Shown piece after piece: positions 19,283-32,694 of a stretch of DNA of 64,000 nucleotides. Location of the stretch: assembly GCA_023053545.1 (NCBI GenBank), contig JAKZAN010000001.1:12230024-12294023 (forward strand), in the 5' to 3' direction. The DNA comes from Lepidurus packardi. Lineage: Eukaryota > Arthropoda > Branchiopoda > Notostraca > Triopsidae. Position 1 is the stretch's first letter, and each line of letters starts with the position of its first letter. A program made the translations under genes and the position numbers. The notes under the pieces were generated by a model, which saw only the letters and a program-made list of their open reading frames with translations, ran no database searches and was not told the DNA's origin.

Positions 19283-20077
19283 ATGGAGCTCGTTAAAAAA
19301 CAAGTACAGAAACGTGGTTTCCTGGCAAAACGTGCAGCCCTCGGCAGTTTCTGCGACGTGCGATTGCTTGCCCCAGATCTCCATGAACTCGGAGAAAGCG
19401 AATGGTTCGCTAACGACAATATGGTGACCCTCGAAATTGGCACAAGCAGCACCGAAGTCGATAGGGCTGTGGAGAAAGCCCTCTACGATATGGACGCCGG
19501 AGAACGCAGCGAGTTCGAATGCCCCTTGTCTGAAGGAGAGCACCGATGCTTTCTTATCGAGTTTCTATCAGTGACCAACTATAAAGCAATTTATGAATGG
19601 ACCAATGAAGAACTACGCAGTAAAAGTGAAGAGTACAAGAATCGAGGACGAGATTTGTTTGAATTAGGCAGACACGTGGACGCCTTTCATTACTACTCTC
19701 GTTCTTTGAAACTCATGCTTTGCTTCCAAGCCAAAAACGACCACCGGCCTGATACTCATCTTATGGACTCACTTTATGGCAACCTGGCTCTCTGTCACTT
19801 AAAACGCAATAATTATGAGCAAGTGATTTACTTATGCAATAAAGTTTTGTCGATGTCAGTGGATACATCGAAACACGTCAAGTTTCTATACAGGAAAGGT
19901 GTGGCTCTGGGTGGCTTACGTCAGTTCTCCGAAGCGTTGGAGATCATGCGAGCAGCAATCCGCTTGGAGCCTAACAATAAAGCCGTGATGCAAGAATGCC
20001 ACAAATTCAGAAAAATTATAAAAGAACAAGAAGCGCCCTTGAAAAAAGGAATGCAAAAGATGTTCGGAAACGTGTGA
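19283..20077 (+). CDS. FKBPL: FKBPL-like TPR co-chaperone
   Basis: A single-exon gene of 264 residues. The first 100 residues occupy the place of an FKBP-like domain but carry no recognisable isomerase active site. The rest forms three TPR units: ELRSKSEEYKNRGRDLFELG, DSLYGNLALCHLKRNNYEQV and KFLYRKGVALGGLRQFSEAL, then a C-terminal helix ending GMQKMFGNV, as in FKBPL (ending LRKMFG). Human FKBPL binds Hsp90 through its TPRs and stabilises p21; other TPR FKBPs such as AIP remain possible. The AUG follows GTTATTTTAG, so a 5'-UTR intron may end there, with the tRNA array inside or just before that leader. AATAAA at 20111-20116 is a likely polyadenylation signal. Confidence 0.78.
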   Translation: MELVKKQVQKRGFLAKRAALGSFCDVRLLAPDLHELGESEWFANDNMVTLEIGTSSTEVDRAVEKALYDMDAGERSEFECPLSEGEHRCFLIEFLSVTNYKAIYEWTNEELRSKSEEYKNRGRDLFELGRHVDAFHYYSRSLKLMLCFQAKNDHRPDTHLMDSLYGNLALCHLKRNNYEQVIYLCNKVLSMSVDTSKHVKFLYRKGVALGGLRQFSEALEIMRAAIRLEPNNKAVMQECHKFRKIIKEQEAPLKKGMQKMFGNV

Positions 20078-20474
20078 ACATACACTTCTTTACAATTAAG
20101 AAACAACGGCAATAAAAATGGGAGATGACGTCAAAAACGGCTTAAATATTCATAAAAAATTCGTACTTGAGCTACAATTTCCAAGATGCAATGTAAACCA
20201 GCTCGCGAGTATGTTGTGCGTACACCTAAAACAAACTCAATATACATGATCATGATAATAAATTTGATCTACCATACCACTTTTCTCCCATAATTAAATT
20301 AATTAAAAAATGTTATTTATTCAATACGTTCGAACAAAAAGTTACAGTCAGGGTAGATATTGGCAATGCATATAAATACATTTTTTGTTTTTAAAAAAGT
20401 CAAAAGACGGCATTTTAAACAGAACAGCAGGGTTTCATGATTTACTGGTCATATTTATGGGAGAAAAGATCCTA
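20078..20474. other. Convergent 3' spacer between FKBPL-like and PHF7-like genes
   Basis: Holds the polyadenylation signal of the plus-strand gene (20111-20116) and the 3' UTR of the minus-strand gene. Nothing else is seen. Confidence 0.5.
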
Positions 20475-22459
20475 TCATCTAACGCAGGAACTTACCTCCA
20501 CCTCGTGACTTCCAGGTGAAACAAAATAGCGTAGATTATTAGCCTTGGAGCCCAAAACTGATAAGCTGGTCTCACTCGATCTCGACGTGCTACAAGAACT
20601 TCTAAACAATAAATAACGAGTTTAAAAGAGATAAATAAATGGACACATAACGATTTACTTACGTGCTATTCTCTCCGAAGAACTCTGTAATGCGACTTTG
20701 TGAACCATCTTCAATCAGCGCTGGACGGTACGGTGCACGTCTTGAAGTTCGAGCTTGGAACCGCCCCCGCCCACGTCGAGCGACTGCCCGTGGTGAAGGC
20801 CTGGCTGGCAATCTTTCTCTAGGAACAGGTTGAGGTGTAGGGACCATTGGAGCTTCGTTTTCGGAATCAGAATCAGCAACGCCATCCACATCAACCTGTG
20901 AAGCAATTTATGCAAATTCAGTAAAACTCATAACCAAAAACAACGCAAACTGATCAACCTACCTCAACGTCACATTCTGGCCCGCCTACTTTTGGTTCCG
21001 TTGTAACTGGTTGCGTTCGTGCAGCAGGCGAAGTAGGTGTTTCCTGTGCTGCTGAAAGTCCAAGAACCGAACCTTCGCCGGGTTCAGTGTCAACTGTGCA
21101 AACCTGACAAGTCCATTGAGTAGTGTTCCAGTTTAAGCTCCCGCACGCGATATGTATCCCTTGCGACCCGCAGCAACTACATAACAGCAATTCCCATCGC
21201 CTAAAGAAGGAAAAAATTTTTATCAGCGAACAAAAACTTGTAATTAAGGACTTACGATCCTTCCCCATCATATTTCCTGCCTTTTGGACAATAACAGGGT
21301 TTAGCATCACAGGTTGAATGCCGCTCTAACAACTCCTGGAAAGCATTCGGCTCGCGTTCCCATGATGCATCTCTAAACAACGTACAAACATGGGATTTAA
21401 CATAAACTTGAAAATGCTAAATTCAGAATAAATATAAAGCTAAATTCAGAATATAAATATAAAGCTAAATTCAGAATATATATAAATAAAAATAAATACT
21501 GGAGGGGGATGTGGATTCCATAATACAGCATAGCTCGCTTAAATTTCTCTTGGTTATTGCAAAGCGGACATCTAAAGAAATAGCCCGCGTTAAGCGCCAG
21601 TCTCTAGAGAATACAAAACGAAAGAGCACAGCAAATTAGCCCTTTTGCAAATGTACTCAAAGAAAGCTTACCTGAAGGCAGTCGCGGTGAAAAAAGGCAC
21701 TTCTTTTACAGCAAGGAGCCCACAAGACTTCCGGGGAAGCTTTAGCTTCAACATCTTCTAAGCAAATAGGACACGACGCTGAAGAAGTATCGATATTTGT
21801 TGGACATTTGGTTTTGCTTGTCCATCGCCGGACATTGCCATTTCCACTAACGCAAACCTTCTGTGAAGGCCTATGGCTGATGCAGTACGACCTAGAAGCG
21901 ATATCAACAATGAAGCGTATAGCTTGCGTATAGTTTTTTTATACTTATGTACTTGAAAGTATCGCAGAACTGGTGCAAAGAGCCATTATCCATACCACAA
22001 AGCAGGTGAAAAGATCTACGGCACTTTCTATCACAGCAACCCACAGTAGCGCCTTTTTTTTTGCAGTAATAGCAAATCTGAAAGGAGACATAAGTATTAC
22101 AGGAACTTTCGAGCAAGGATTTTGTGAATACTTACAGCCTTTTGTCCTCTGTTGAGTTCATTCCTCAGGTCTGGAACAAGAAAACCCAGTATACCTTCGT
22201 CATCTTTTCCCTGCTGTAGCAACGCCGATGCGAATAGCTAGAATGTATAATTATTGTAGGATTTAGCCTTTAGAATATAGAAAAATGTTGAAAGTAAAGA
22301 GTAAAAACGCAAACGTACCAGACAATAATAGTGTGCTACAATTTTTCCATGCACGTAGAACTTTCCATATTTGAGCTCATTGTCGTCTTCTCGTAGACAA
22401 AATACACACTTTTTGTTTGAAAGTGCCAATTCTTTCACGGTTTTTAAGGAAGATTCCAT
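20475..22459 (-). CDS. PHF7/G2E3-type PHD and RING finger protein
   Basis: Nine exons on the minus strand: 22459-22319, 22237-22136, 22077-21953, 21891-21672, 21603-21500, 21372-21256, 21200-20963, 20895-20663, 20601-20475; about 468 residues. An extended PHD finger opens the protein (CVFCLRED near 18, HYYCL, CYYCKKKGATVGCC, RSFHLLCG). A RING-like finger follows (CPICLEDVEAK near 155, FHRDCLQ, RCPLC), then a second PHD-like zinc site (LLCSCCGSQGIHIACG, CQVC near 270-300). The last 120 residues are disordered and rich in Pro, Ser and Arg. This order is that of PHF7, G2E3 and Drosophila pineapple eye. PHF7 reads or ubiquitinates histones in the germ line; G2E3 also has a HECT domain, absent here. 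A strong donor (GAG|GTAAGT) near the end means the last exon could instead splice onward. Confidence 0.85.
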
Positions 22460-23524
22460 GTTTTAATAGCTACTGATGTTGTCATACTTTTCGTATATTT
22501 TTTTTATTTTCCCCAGTTTCTTTTTGTATAAACAGTGTAATCCTTCACTTTACGGCAAAATTTCTGGACTAATCCATATCACTATAAGAAAAATATTTAT
22601 CTTTTCTTCCAGAACAAGGCCGATGCGAACGGATAAACTGTTCAATCAATCATGCAATCAGCTTGGCTACAATGGATAAATCCCCGCCATAAGCCGCCAT
22701 TCAAAACTAGGACGTATCGATTTCGACCAGAAATTGAATCGTTCAGCTTGAAAGCAGTAATACCGATTTAATGGCGCTTAATTCAAATGCAAGTAAAGTA
22801 AAAATAACTTCTGAAAACTGTGCCTCTGCTCTGAATCTGTTCGTGCTATCAATACAATGTGCTTGTTGAGCTTTTGATCGGGTTTTTGTTATCACTCAAG
22901 GAACGTATTATAGTAAACGCCTTAGTCATAACCCAAAAAGAAATTCCTCTCTTTTTATGGTAGAAACTGGAGAACATCACACAAAGCAAGGCCAAAGTCC
23001 AAGCCGGTTCCAAGACCATTCTCATTCAGGTTGCCCGGAGTAGCCTTGACTGTTCTATGGCTGGGGCTTTTTCGTTCGTATCGTGCGAGTCCTGATAGCT
23101 GGGGCTTTGGGCTTTATGCATGTTGGTTAGGTTAGTTAGTCGATGGCGGAGAGCGGAGCGCACCGGAATCGCAGAGTCTCTTAGGCGATCTCATATATGC
23201 AGAAGAGCTTGGATTTAATTGCACGTCAAGGAGGCGTGGGCGTTACTTTGGTTGCACAAGCGTTGTGAGTGGGTTTCAACGTGTGTAACGGACAAACTTG
23301 CTAGCAAATTAGCTTCTAAACCGCCAGGTGTGAAGACAGGTGAGAGACCAAAATTGTGCTGCGTGCTTACGGTGCTACTAGACTCTGCCCCAAAGGCACC
23401 TTTTCAACACTGAACCTTCAACAAGTTAAAAAAAAAAACATAGACTTATATTCGCAACTCGCCCAGAACTTTTACAAGTAAAATGCGTCTCATCTAAACA
23501 AAGAAGAACCAAAAAACTAACATC
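22460..23524. other. Divergent spacer between PHF7-like and CRIM1-like genes
   Basis: About 1.06 kb. It must hold both promoters and the 5' UTR of the plus-strand gene. GCTGGGGCTTT is repeated at about 23062 and 23101. No open frame with recognisable protein content is seen. Confidence 0.5.
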
Positions 23525-26500
23525 ATGGGACGATTTCATGCTGTCGTCTTCCTTCTATTGGCAGCCACAGGTAAAAATACCCCCAAAAAACACAATTATT
23601 GCACAATATTTTGAGGAAGTGGCGAAATTTAGACGAATTCTAAAAATATAAAACCCCTTTTCCACTGATTGAAAACCTTATCACGTTTCTCCCCTTAATT
23701 GGGCCATACAGGTGAGATAAGACGTTATCAAATTCCCAGAAGATGAATGTTATTTGGCTTAGAGGAATTTGGCATCAATACAAACCGCACATTGCTTTCC
23801 CATGAATATCCCATTTATAAACTGATAAAAAAAAATACCAATCAACCCATTTACTCGATGCGATGCGAGGATTGGACGGTCCACTCATTTCCAAAATAAA
23901 GATCCTTCGCCACATCACACCATTGTTAGCCGAGATACGTTCGTTAAGCTTTACCTATCTCGACTTGTAGCGATGACGCTATATACCTATCAGTCTTGCA
24001 TTGTCCTCTTTAGCAAACAGCGTATCGTAAATACAGCCCAACTGAGGGGGCTCTCGCACCCATCCGTCATTATCATTCACAATTCTTTTTCGTTCCCTAA
24101 TCTCCCCTTACACTTACAAGCCCCTTCCACAAAGAAGCGAAGTTTTTTTTTCTGTAAATCTTATGTTTTTCGTTCTCCGCGCATAGCTCCGATGTTTTTC
24201 CGCTTGATTTCTTCTTTTTCTTTTGTTGTTGTCAAAAGAACGATTACCGGTCAATTATATACTTTCCGTTTCATAGCACGAAAAGAAAACGTTGCTTGGA
24301 ACAAGTCTTAAGTAAATGTTTGCATAGGCATGCTACGAGAGTAATAGATATAGTTACATAAGCGTGGACTTCGATCAATGGAAAGGAATGCGAAGTGAGA
24401 AAGCCACACATGCCAATAAGTACTTCCATATAAGACCCTTCCACGCGACGACAAATATGCATGCATGCATGTGCACATGTTATGTTAGATCTTGGGCATT
24501 CAAAACCGAAAAACCAAGAAGTGAGAAGCTTTTTGAAGAGCAAACGCGGAACGCTATGTTCTCCCGTTCCCTCTTTTCCAAAAGAGCGCGTATTTCCCCT
24601 AATAGAAAATACATCTATAAGCGCTGCTGCTGCTCTGCTGCTGCTGCGACAGCCCCCAACTATGCTACATAGCCTTGAGCCTCTACGACGCCACTAGAAA
24701 CTCTACCAAATTATTCGGCGCCGGAATTCCGCCCTGCACATGAATAATGACGTAGGTGCAGGGTTTCGGAGCCCCGTTCCTTAAAACTGCCATCCAAAGT
24801 TAGCGAGAAAAACACAAAAAACAGTAAATAACAAGTGATATCCCAATTTTTATTCTTCTCCAGAAATAGCAAGGGCCAAGTTTTAATGCGGATGAAAAAG
24901 AAGACTATTTTAGCAACAGCAAAAGCTAAACTTTACTCCGGAGCTCGGTGTTAAACACACGCCGTAGATAAACTAACACCCGGTTTCCTGAAACAAAAAT
25001 ATAAGCATTCCTTAGGAAAAGCAAAAGAACATTTCTATATAGCGAAAGGGATCACTCGCTTTGTAAAGCATCAGCTTCTTCATACAACACCAAACCTGGG
25101 ATTCCCGGATATGACGATGTGTCGTTCGGGAAGAAAAGCCCAAAACAAAAAACGAAAGAAAGAGCTTTTACACAAGAGATGCCTTACCATAAGAATGGCG
25201 ATGAAATTTAAGCTGCGGCTTAAGTGCTGCGCACCTAGTTGGAAAGCAGTCTAAGCAAGGTTATGCTCCGCAATCAAATTGCCGGTAAAGTATGTGTGCC
25301 AGGTCCGAGTCGGGGAAAGCTATTTTGGGCGACGACATCGACGTCTGCTGAATGCGGTAAGATGAAGATGGGTGAGGGCAACCCCCTGCAATCGTTGCCA
25401 AAAGTGTATTCCCCCAATCCTCTTTTATCTGTACTCTACACTACAGCCAAGATTCACATAGAAGGAGAAAGGAAAACAAAAGTAAATACTGAGAGAGGTT
25501 TTGATTTGATTAGAACACAATTGGAATTGAAGTCAAAGGTATTTTTTTATTTTTTACTAACTGTCGTGGACCTGTACTTATTGCAGGTTTGAGCGTATGC
25601 CAGCGCTCTTGCATGTCTCATGGAAAAATGGTCCCGGACGGAGCAGAATGGAATAAGCCTGATGGCTGCGGTCACTGCCAATGTCGTAACGGGGTGACAG
25701 CGTGCGGAGATCAACAGGCCCACACAGAGTGTCCAGACGTGAGCCATTGTAGCTACGCAACCTTATCTCCTGGTCAGTGTTGCCCGGTCTGCGCAGGTAA
25801 ATCACAATCCACTTCCGTTTTGGCAAAGTCCCATTCATAAGACGCCATTTCTGTTTCCTTTTTTTTTTTTGGTATTGCGGGGCTGGGTCTTTTAGGTTGC
25901 CTTTCGTCATCCGGCCGAAAGGTGAACATAAACGAAACTTGGCAAGAGGATGATTGCAAGACGTGCTCCTGCCACATGGGAATAATCCAATGCCAAATGC
26001 CATATTGCAGACCTGCACACTGTGCCAACCCTCGCAGTGTGCCCGGCGAATGTTGCCCAGTCTGTGATGGACAAGAAGGTGCGAGCTTTCATTCTTTTCT
26101 TTTATTATAAAAAAAAAGGTTTTCTTCACCCGGACGGGATTCCAGAGAGTGCATGATCTTGGGTGCATCACTGAACACACAACAGTCTCATTATAGCTCG
26201 ATTAAGGAAATTCCGTTGTTAATGACTCCCATTCTTCCCGTCTAGACAACTGCAACTGTCAATACGGGCGCATCGTAGATCCTTCGGGGCGTGAATCGTG
26301 TCAATGTCGAACTTCCCCGCCGTACACCTCTGAAGGTAAATATACGATACGTCTGGCATAGCAGCTTTCACAAACGTTTAGCCAATAAGACCAATAATTA
26401 AGACAATAAGATCAAGCCCCGCCCTTTGGATTTGTTTAGGAACGGTGAGCAGTTTTTGTAAAGCTTTACGGTGCCACAAACAGTGTTTGCATGGCTATAA

Positions 26501-27589
26501 ACTGGATGCTTTAGGATGTCCTACATGCAGATGTGTTTTTTGCCCTCCTTTACAAGATTGCAGTCTCATGTGCCCACTGGGCTTAGTACACAACCAGCAA
26601 GGGTGTCCTATCTGCCAATGCCGAGGTAAGACCGTTATCTGATCTCAAGTTTCCGGCTGAAATCCTGATTTTCTTTATTTTTGTATTTCATTCCTTGCAA
26701 ATGTTTGAATCTTTGAAGAAGACAGTACATCGGACATGTTTTCGTCGTCTACACCATGGCAATCCCCCCCTTCTGACGGCAGATGCACATCGGCCAACCG
26801 CACTTATAACGACGGAGATGATTGGGCCTTGGATAGATGCACTCACTGTGTATGCAAAAGTGGACAAGCGACTTGCACTGAGACAGTGTGCACAGTAACC
26901 TTGCATTGTGCCAGCCGCGTCTACGTTCCCGGGCAGTGTTGTCCCATATGTGGAGGTAATATAAATCTAAATAACCGTATCACACTAAGGACGCTCCCAT
27001 TAAACAGCGAAACCTTTTGCCGTTTGCAGATACGACTCCAATTATTAACCGCCAAAGTGACTATGGAACAAAAGGCACTGCCACTCCTAGTAAGTGTGTT
27101 CGTTTTGATGCTTTCGTTTGCAAAGCGCGAAAATAGTTATAATTCTAATTTTTCTCGATTTCCGTAGATGGAGAGGAGAGTAACGTTCTGTTAACGGCAG
27201 TATTAGTCTGCGTATCGGTCATATTTGGCCTATGCTTGGTTGTCTCCATTTTGTCGCTCTGTTTCATGCGGCAGTGCAAACGTAGTCTTCGAGATCAACA
27301 CGAAGCTGCCGTTTGCTTGACTTCCGTACATAATCGTCCCAAGTCGATTAATTTGGACCACCACTTCCGTCAAATTTGCCACACCTATAGGTAAGACAAA
27401 GGTTTTCGTATATCTGGAATAGAAAAGCCGCGACCGCATACTTAATCTCGGTAAATCCTTGTCAGTGAAACACACGGCGCCAATATGAATAACTTTTTGA
27501 AGCCGTTAGATAAAGTACCAAATGATAAGAATCTGGTCAACAATAGCGACCCAGCTGAAGTGTGCAAGTTATTGGGGTCCTGCCCTTGA
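23525..27589 (+). CDS. CRIM1-like transmembrane protein with VWC and antistasin repeats
   Basis: Nine exons: 23525-23570, 25587-25796, 25896-26078, 26246-26335, 26440-26625, 26719-26955, 27030-27089, 27168-27390, 27466-27589; 452 residues. Order: signal peptide (MGRFHAVVFLLLAATG); VWC domain 1 (17-85, ending GQCCPVC); VWC 2 (86-146, GECCPVC); antistasin-like segments (147-238, GCPTCRC and GCPICQC); VWC 3 (about 258-317, GQCCPIC); membrane helix near 343-368; a cytoplasmic tail of about 80 residues. CRIM1 has the same topology, but with an N-terminal IGFBP domain, six VWC and four antistasin units; this protein is under half that size and shows no IGFBP domain. CRIM1 binds BMP precursors and tunes their delivery. 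Intron 1 spans 2.0 kb, long for this region, and could hide a further exon or enhancers. The acceptor at 26718 is weak. Confidence 0.85.
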
Positions 27590-30500
27590 CTCTTCTTATT
27601 ACTATATACTTAAGATGTATCTCCCGATTTCTTGTTTGTTTTTGAGAAGCTAGCGAAAGTTGAAAACGGCTTCAGACCTGGTACCAGTTTGTAAATATAT
27701 ATCTACCATTTCCCTATATTTCCCGAGCTACTATTCCTTCGTTTCCTTTTGTCGATATATATACTTGGGTGGGATGTTGAATTACAAAGTATTTGTTATA
27801 CTTAAATAACACTGAACCCAAAGCGGGGAAGCCCAACTTATCAGTAAACAAACTCGAATGCCAACACATTCATGACAGGGTGAAATGTGTTTCTATGTGT
27901 GATCTTAAAGGTCAGGAGAAGTGAACCTCGTCCTGATGCATCACCGAAGCAAAGTAGATAATATTGACTCCTGTAAGATGGAAACACGATCGATAAGCAA
28001 AAGGTAATTACGTTTAATAGCGCGAGACTGGGAAATTGCGCAACGACAAGGAAAGTTTCTGATGATCCCTTAAGCAACATAAGCTCTGGCTTGCCAAGAA
28101 GGTGTAGTAACAACAAGCAAAGTTCAGAGACCACCGCTTAGTCATATCTGTCCACATTTGCACACTTTTGGTTCGCTGTGTGCTGTAAGGGGCAGGTAGA
28201 AGCAAAAGATACAGTTTTTTCCTTGCAATTAGATGTGAAAGTGGTGATTCCGGCAATACAACACACTTCAACACAATGCAATTTAATACTTAAACAATCG
28301 CGAAACGACCCAAAAAAACCATTCGCCCGGTCAGCTGTTGTCACTATAGTTAACATTGGTAGGACCTATACCAGCAGTAGTTGTTTTACTTTGATTTTCT
28401 TCTGACAACTTTACAAAAATGGTAGAAGAATTCTCCTGAGTTGACATTGACATAATAACAAGATTCTTTTAGAAAATGCCGGTAGTTACGAGACTTTTTA
28501 ATAATTTGATAGGGGAAATTGATCGTCTATTATCATTCTGCAAACTGTGACAGAGGTTGATAATAAGGGTTTTACAATTTTAGGAAATTAACAAGAAACT
28601 TCTAAAGCTTTCGTTCAAACTTTAATCAAAGTACAGTCGTAATTAAAGAACGCTTAAGTGCAAATCGAATAATCACAATCAACGGTTATTTTACTGTTTT
28701 AGATACTAATGAACCATTATTTGGAATTCATTTCGCTTAAATTCACAATGGATACATTCTTTTTCAACTCTTGAACCGGGCTGACGGAAGTTGGACCTAA
28801 TCTCAAGTGCTATTACACGACGAAATTCAGTGAGGTCATCTTTCGCCTGAATTTCACCTGACTCCAAGTTGAGTCACCGTCTTCAGTATAGCCAGCTTCG
28901 TTACATCAATTATACAAAGCAAACATATGACTTCTACTTTTTTCATGCTCAGAATTTCATTTATTTTCTGATATTTTTGTACTATTATATACCTTATCTA
29001 AGAGAACTTTTCATGTAAACTACAAATACAAGACTGTCATCATGTCCCTACGTGTAAACTCGTGACGTCACGCAGAAAAACAAAACTGTACGAACTTTGG
29101 AAAAATAAAAGAAAAAACTATTAGACACAAAATTTTTAACCAAAGGTAATTATCGTTAAGAAAAGAGGCTCTATTTGAATTCGTTAATAAACTATAGTCG
29201 ATAATAACAATATTTGGTACATTTGCCCTCAAAAAGCACGAAAGAGAAGTTGAAATATGGTCATCTACACAAGGTGTCAGCACATGGCAGGCAAGTTGCA
29301 AAACAAAATTTTGAATAATTCCGCTTTTGCATTACTGAAAGGCAATTTGAAATAAAAATTTCCAAGCTTGCAAGAAATTTATTACACTTAAGGCTAATAA
29401 TATATACAGTCCTTAAGTTAAAGCCTAGGTAGGGCAGTTTTTATATGATTGAGAAAAGGCGGAGTTCCTGAAATGGATTTGCTTCCGCTATCTAATCAAA
29501 TTAGATAATAAAAAGTCGCATTCCGCAACAAAACACAAATGGAAGCCAGAAATCGAAGAGAGAGCCCACACGGATCAAATTCATTCTTGCTGCATTTTTG
29601 TCTAATTTCAGTTTTTAACTGTGCAAACTGAACCAGGTCGTATTTAACATTGTATGTCTGTGTCTAATACACTGAAACATTGTCGTTATTTCTATGTATG
29701 TTATGAAATTGTCGACGTCAATTCTTTTTGTTCTCCATTAAAATCACGATTCCATTTGATACCACTTCTTCCAGCTGCGTCGCAACCCCCCCCCCCCCTC
29801 TCCCACCCCCCTCTAGAAACCTCGGCGTGACTTTTAAACTTCCTCTCTTGCCTCCAAGCTATATCTTTCTTACCTTGGCATCCATTAATGGTCATCCTTC
29901 CCCTCTTTGTTACCTGACTTTTACAGCCGGTGTTGCTGATGAAGCCTTCGTGGTGCATTCTTGCTCTCCATCTCAAATCTCCAGTTCGCCGTTGCATCTA
30001 GCCCAAGTCGCTGCTCTTTCGCAAAAGCTCGCCTCTATTCTTCCTTAAAGGCTTTACCTGTTAACTCGGTTAAATTACGTTCACCTCCACGAGTTTATTC
30101 AGTATCATACCGAATTATTGTGGGATTACCGTGCTGTCATCTTTCTAATCGCAGATTCCTCAACTGCAGGTATTCATTGTCGAAATTGTTAAAGAAAGCA
30201 AGCAAGTTTTCGACTTCGGTCTCGTAGTCGTGAGAGCTGTCAATGTTGCGACTTCATCTCACCTCACTTGCAATTGTTCGTCCAATGCGAGCTGTGTTAC
30301 GCACAAATTATGGTTACCAAGAGCAAGAGTTACTCAGAAGCGCAAGTTTTTTTCTTTTCTTTTTAAAGGAGAAACCCTCCAGGCTAACCACCTGAGTAGA
30401 AAACGAAAGCTCCTTTTTTCGTAATCCTTAATACATCCGTCCAGGTACATAGCCGTCTCACCTGGAGGCAAACGAAAAAACTTTGACTTGGAAGGAACTG

Positions 30501-32694
30501 TTAAGAAGTTGAGACCCCATCAGGTGCACTAGGAGATGCAAAGGGGCGTAAGTCTTCTTACTGCCACACCTTGGGTTCTCCTCCTGTGTATACACTCTCT
30601 AAGATCGCAAAGGTAAGACCGGCAAGAACGAGAGGAAAAAAGATGTAATAACCCTTATGGGACAACTCGAGGGCTTCTTTTGATGACTTGCATATATAAT
30701 GAAGCAAACGACCAACGACCATGTAGTATTTTTTTTTACAAGCTGATTTTTAGATTTTTTCCCCCTGCTTACGTTTCTTTTTCTTGCACTTTGCATTTGC
30801 CCCTCAGTTTTTATTACAAGTTACAAGCAGATTCGGCTGCTCATTTGCTTGCTGTAGCCAAGGTAACCTAAAAGTTGTTTTCAAATGGTTACGATTTGTT
30901 ACAGTGCACGCTAAAACTATAGCAGGCACATTAAAAAACGCTTATTATCATTGTAATCAGTATACTCAGTCACCCGAGCTTTTTTCCCCAATACCACAAA
31001 GGTGTCGCTTTTCTCACCCTTGCCACCCTATTGATGTTTGTAAATAAGGAACCATTGTCTATTCGCTTGGTACGTTTGTCGGATTACCACCGTCACCGAG
31101 GCATTTGTTAAACTTAAAGGGCTGTATTTGTCTAACATAGACACTCATGCGAAACATATGGCCATCAACAAAACATCGTTGTTTTCCATTGTGGAAGAGG
31201 AATAAATAAGCAGATCGGCAGAGAAACGTGTGGCCTTGCCCAAATCTTTCGAAATCTCGAGTTCAAATCTTGCCTCCCATTCATCAACCTGGTTCTCTGT
31301 TTAGACAGCGAGTTCGAAGACCTTCTCGGGGTGTCTCTTAGATTCCTTAAACCAGTGCATTGCAAGCCTCTTATGCTCTTACGCAACAATCATTCAATCG
31401 CTCTCTATTGAGTCCAAAAGCCTTCAGCAATATGCATTTTCCATCCTAATTTCTTAGCATGACCCGTTCAGCGTCCAAGAGAGAGAGAGAAGGCATAGCG
31501 GTGTTTCTTATCATTGTCTTAATGATGATGGCAGCGAATAAATTTGCGAGGTTAAACTCAGGTCCGCTTTCCCCTTTGCGAATCCATTTGGCTGGGGGAG
31601 ATGACATTGCGGCTCTTATGGCTGTTCTGTTGTAGTAAGAATATAGACGTAAACCGATGGAGCCATGAAAACCTCTTACTGAGCGGAACGTAATATTGCC
31701 TTAACTGATCCTTTCACTGCCAATATCACCACACTTGAAAGCTTATCGTGGAACTTTTCCTTCTAGACACTGTTCAAGTATACACTTTGTCTATATGTCG
31801 ATCCCATCCTTTCTGATCATCGGTTCGGTTCGTTCACCCAAACTTCCAACTTGGCAAGGATTGGTTGATTTCTTTAATATATCCTGATTTATATGGCTTT
31901 TTACGGCTCCCATAAGGGTCCGTTCGGGAAACTGCATGTCTCTAAGTTTTCACGTTCATTGGGGAAACTATGTAATTTATTGCTTGACTGGCTCCAAGGG
32001 ACTTATTGTAGCACCCGAGGTACAGGCGGAATAGTCGGTATTATGGAGTTTTGTTTTGGTTTTGAGTGATTCGATGATTGTCATCAGCGTCGAGGAAATC
32101 CCCGCTAAGGCTGTAGGGCAGCTCAGTGGCTTCAATTTGTATATCTTGTAACACGTCCTGACAAGTTGATGACCTTTTAAAGCGAGTTTCTTATGCAAAT
32201 GTTTAGTAAGCTCAGGAAATGCATAGAAACTTGTCGGCGAAAGTTTGGCGGCTTAACTTGCCGTCAGTGTAATGAGATATTGGAAGGAAGTGTTACATAG
32301 ACCCATGACTATGCTATTTGACTCTTCTGACGGTATTCAAACTGATTCTTTATCAAAAGTTTCACCGCCTTGAGAACTTTTACTTCGCTTGGATGATGGA
32401 ACGTCTTTGTGACATGTTCGTCCAAGTTCTTACTTCCTTTTGCGAAATGAAATTGCTGAAAAACTTCTCGAATTTAACGTCTTATTTCTTCGGCATTATG
32501 ATTACCTGCACGCTAATCGTTGTGGGTTTTCTACTTCCAGAGTGACTTGCAGATGATTAACAACCTGGTTAAAGACCAAATCCTCTGAAGCGATTTTGCT
32601 ACATTACTTTTCGGAGTGCGCTTAATGCGTTTCAACTGGGGACCTATTTGCCAACCTTGAGTGATTGCAGCCTGCTGGATATTACAGTATAACC
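27590..32694. other. Five-kb stretch without a recognised gene
   Basis: It contains the 3' UTR of the CRIM1-like gene at its left and the promoter of Rab23 at its right. A C-rich run lies near 29788-29815. Open frames of 60-100 codons occur on both strands, but none shows family motifs or a convincing chain of splice sites. I see no RNA gene. Confidence 0.5.

Noticed and set aside
29701-29997. Gly/Arg-rich minus-strand frame
   Set aside because: It depends on a C-run microsatellite region and shows no conserved motif.
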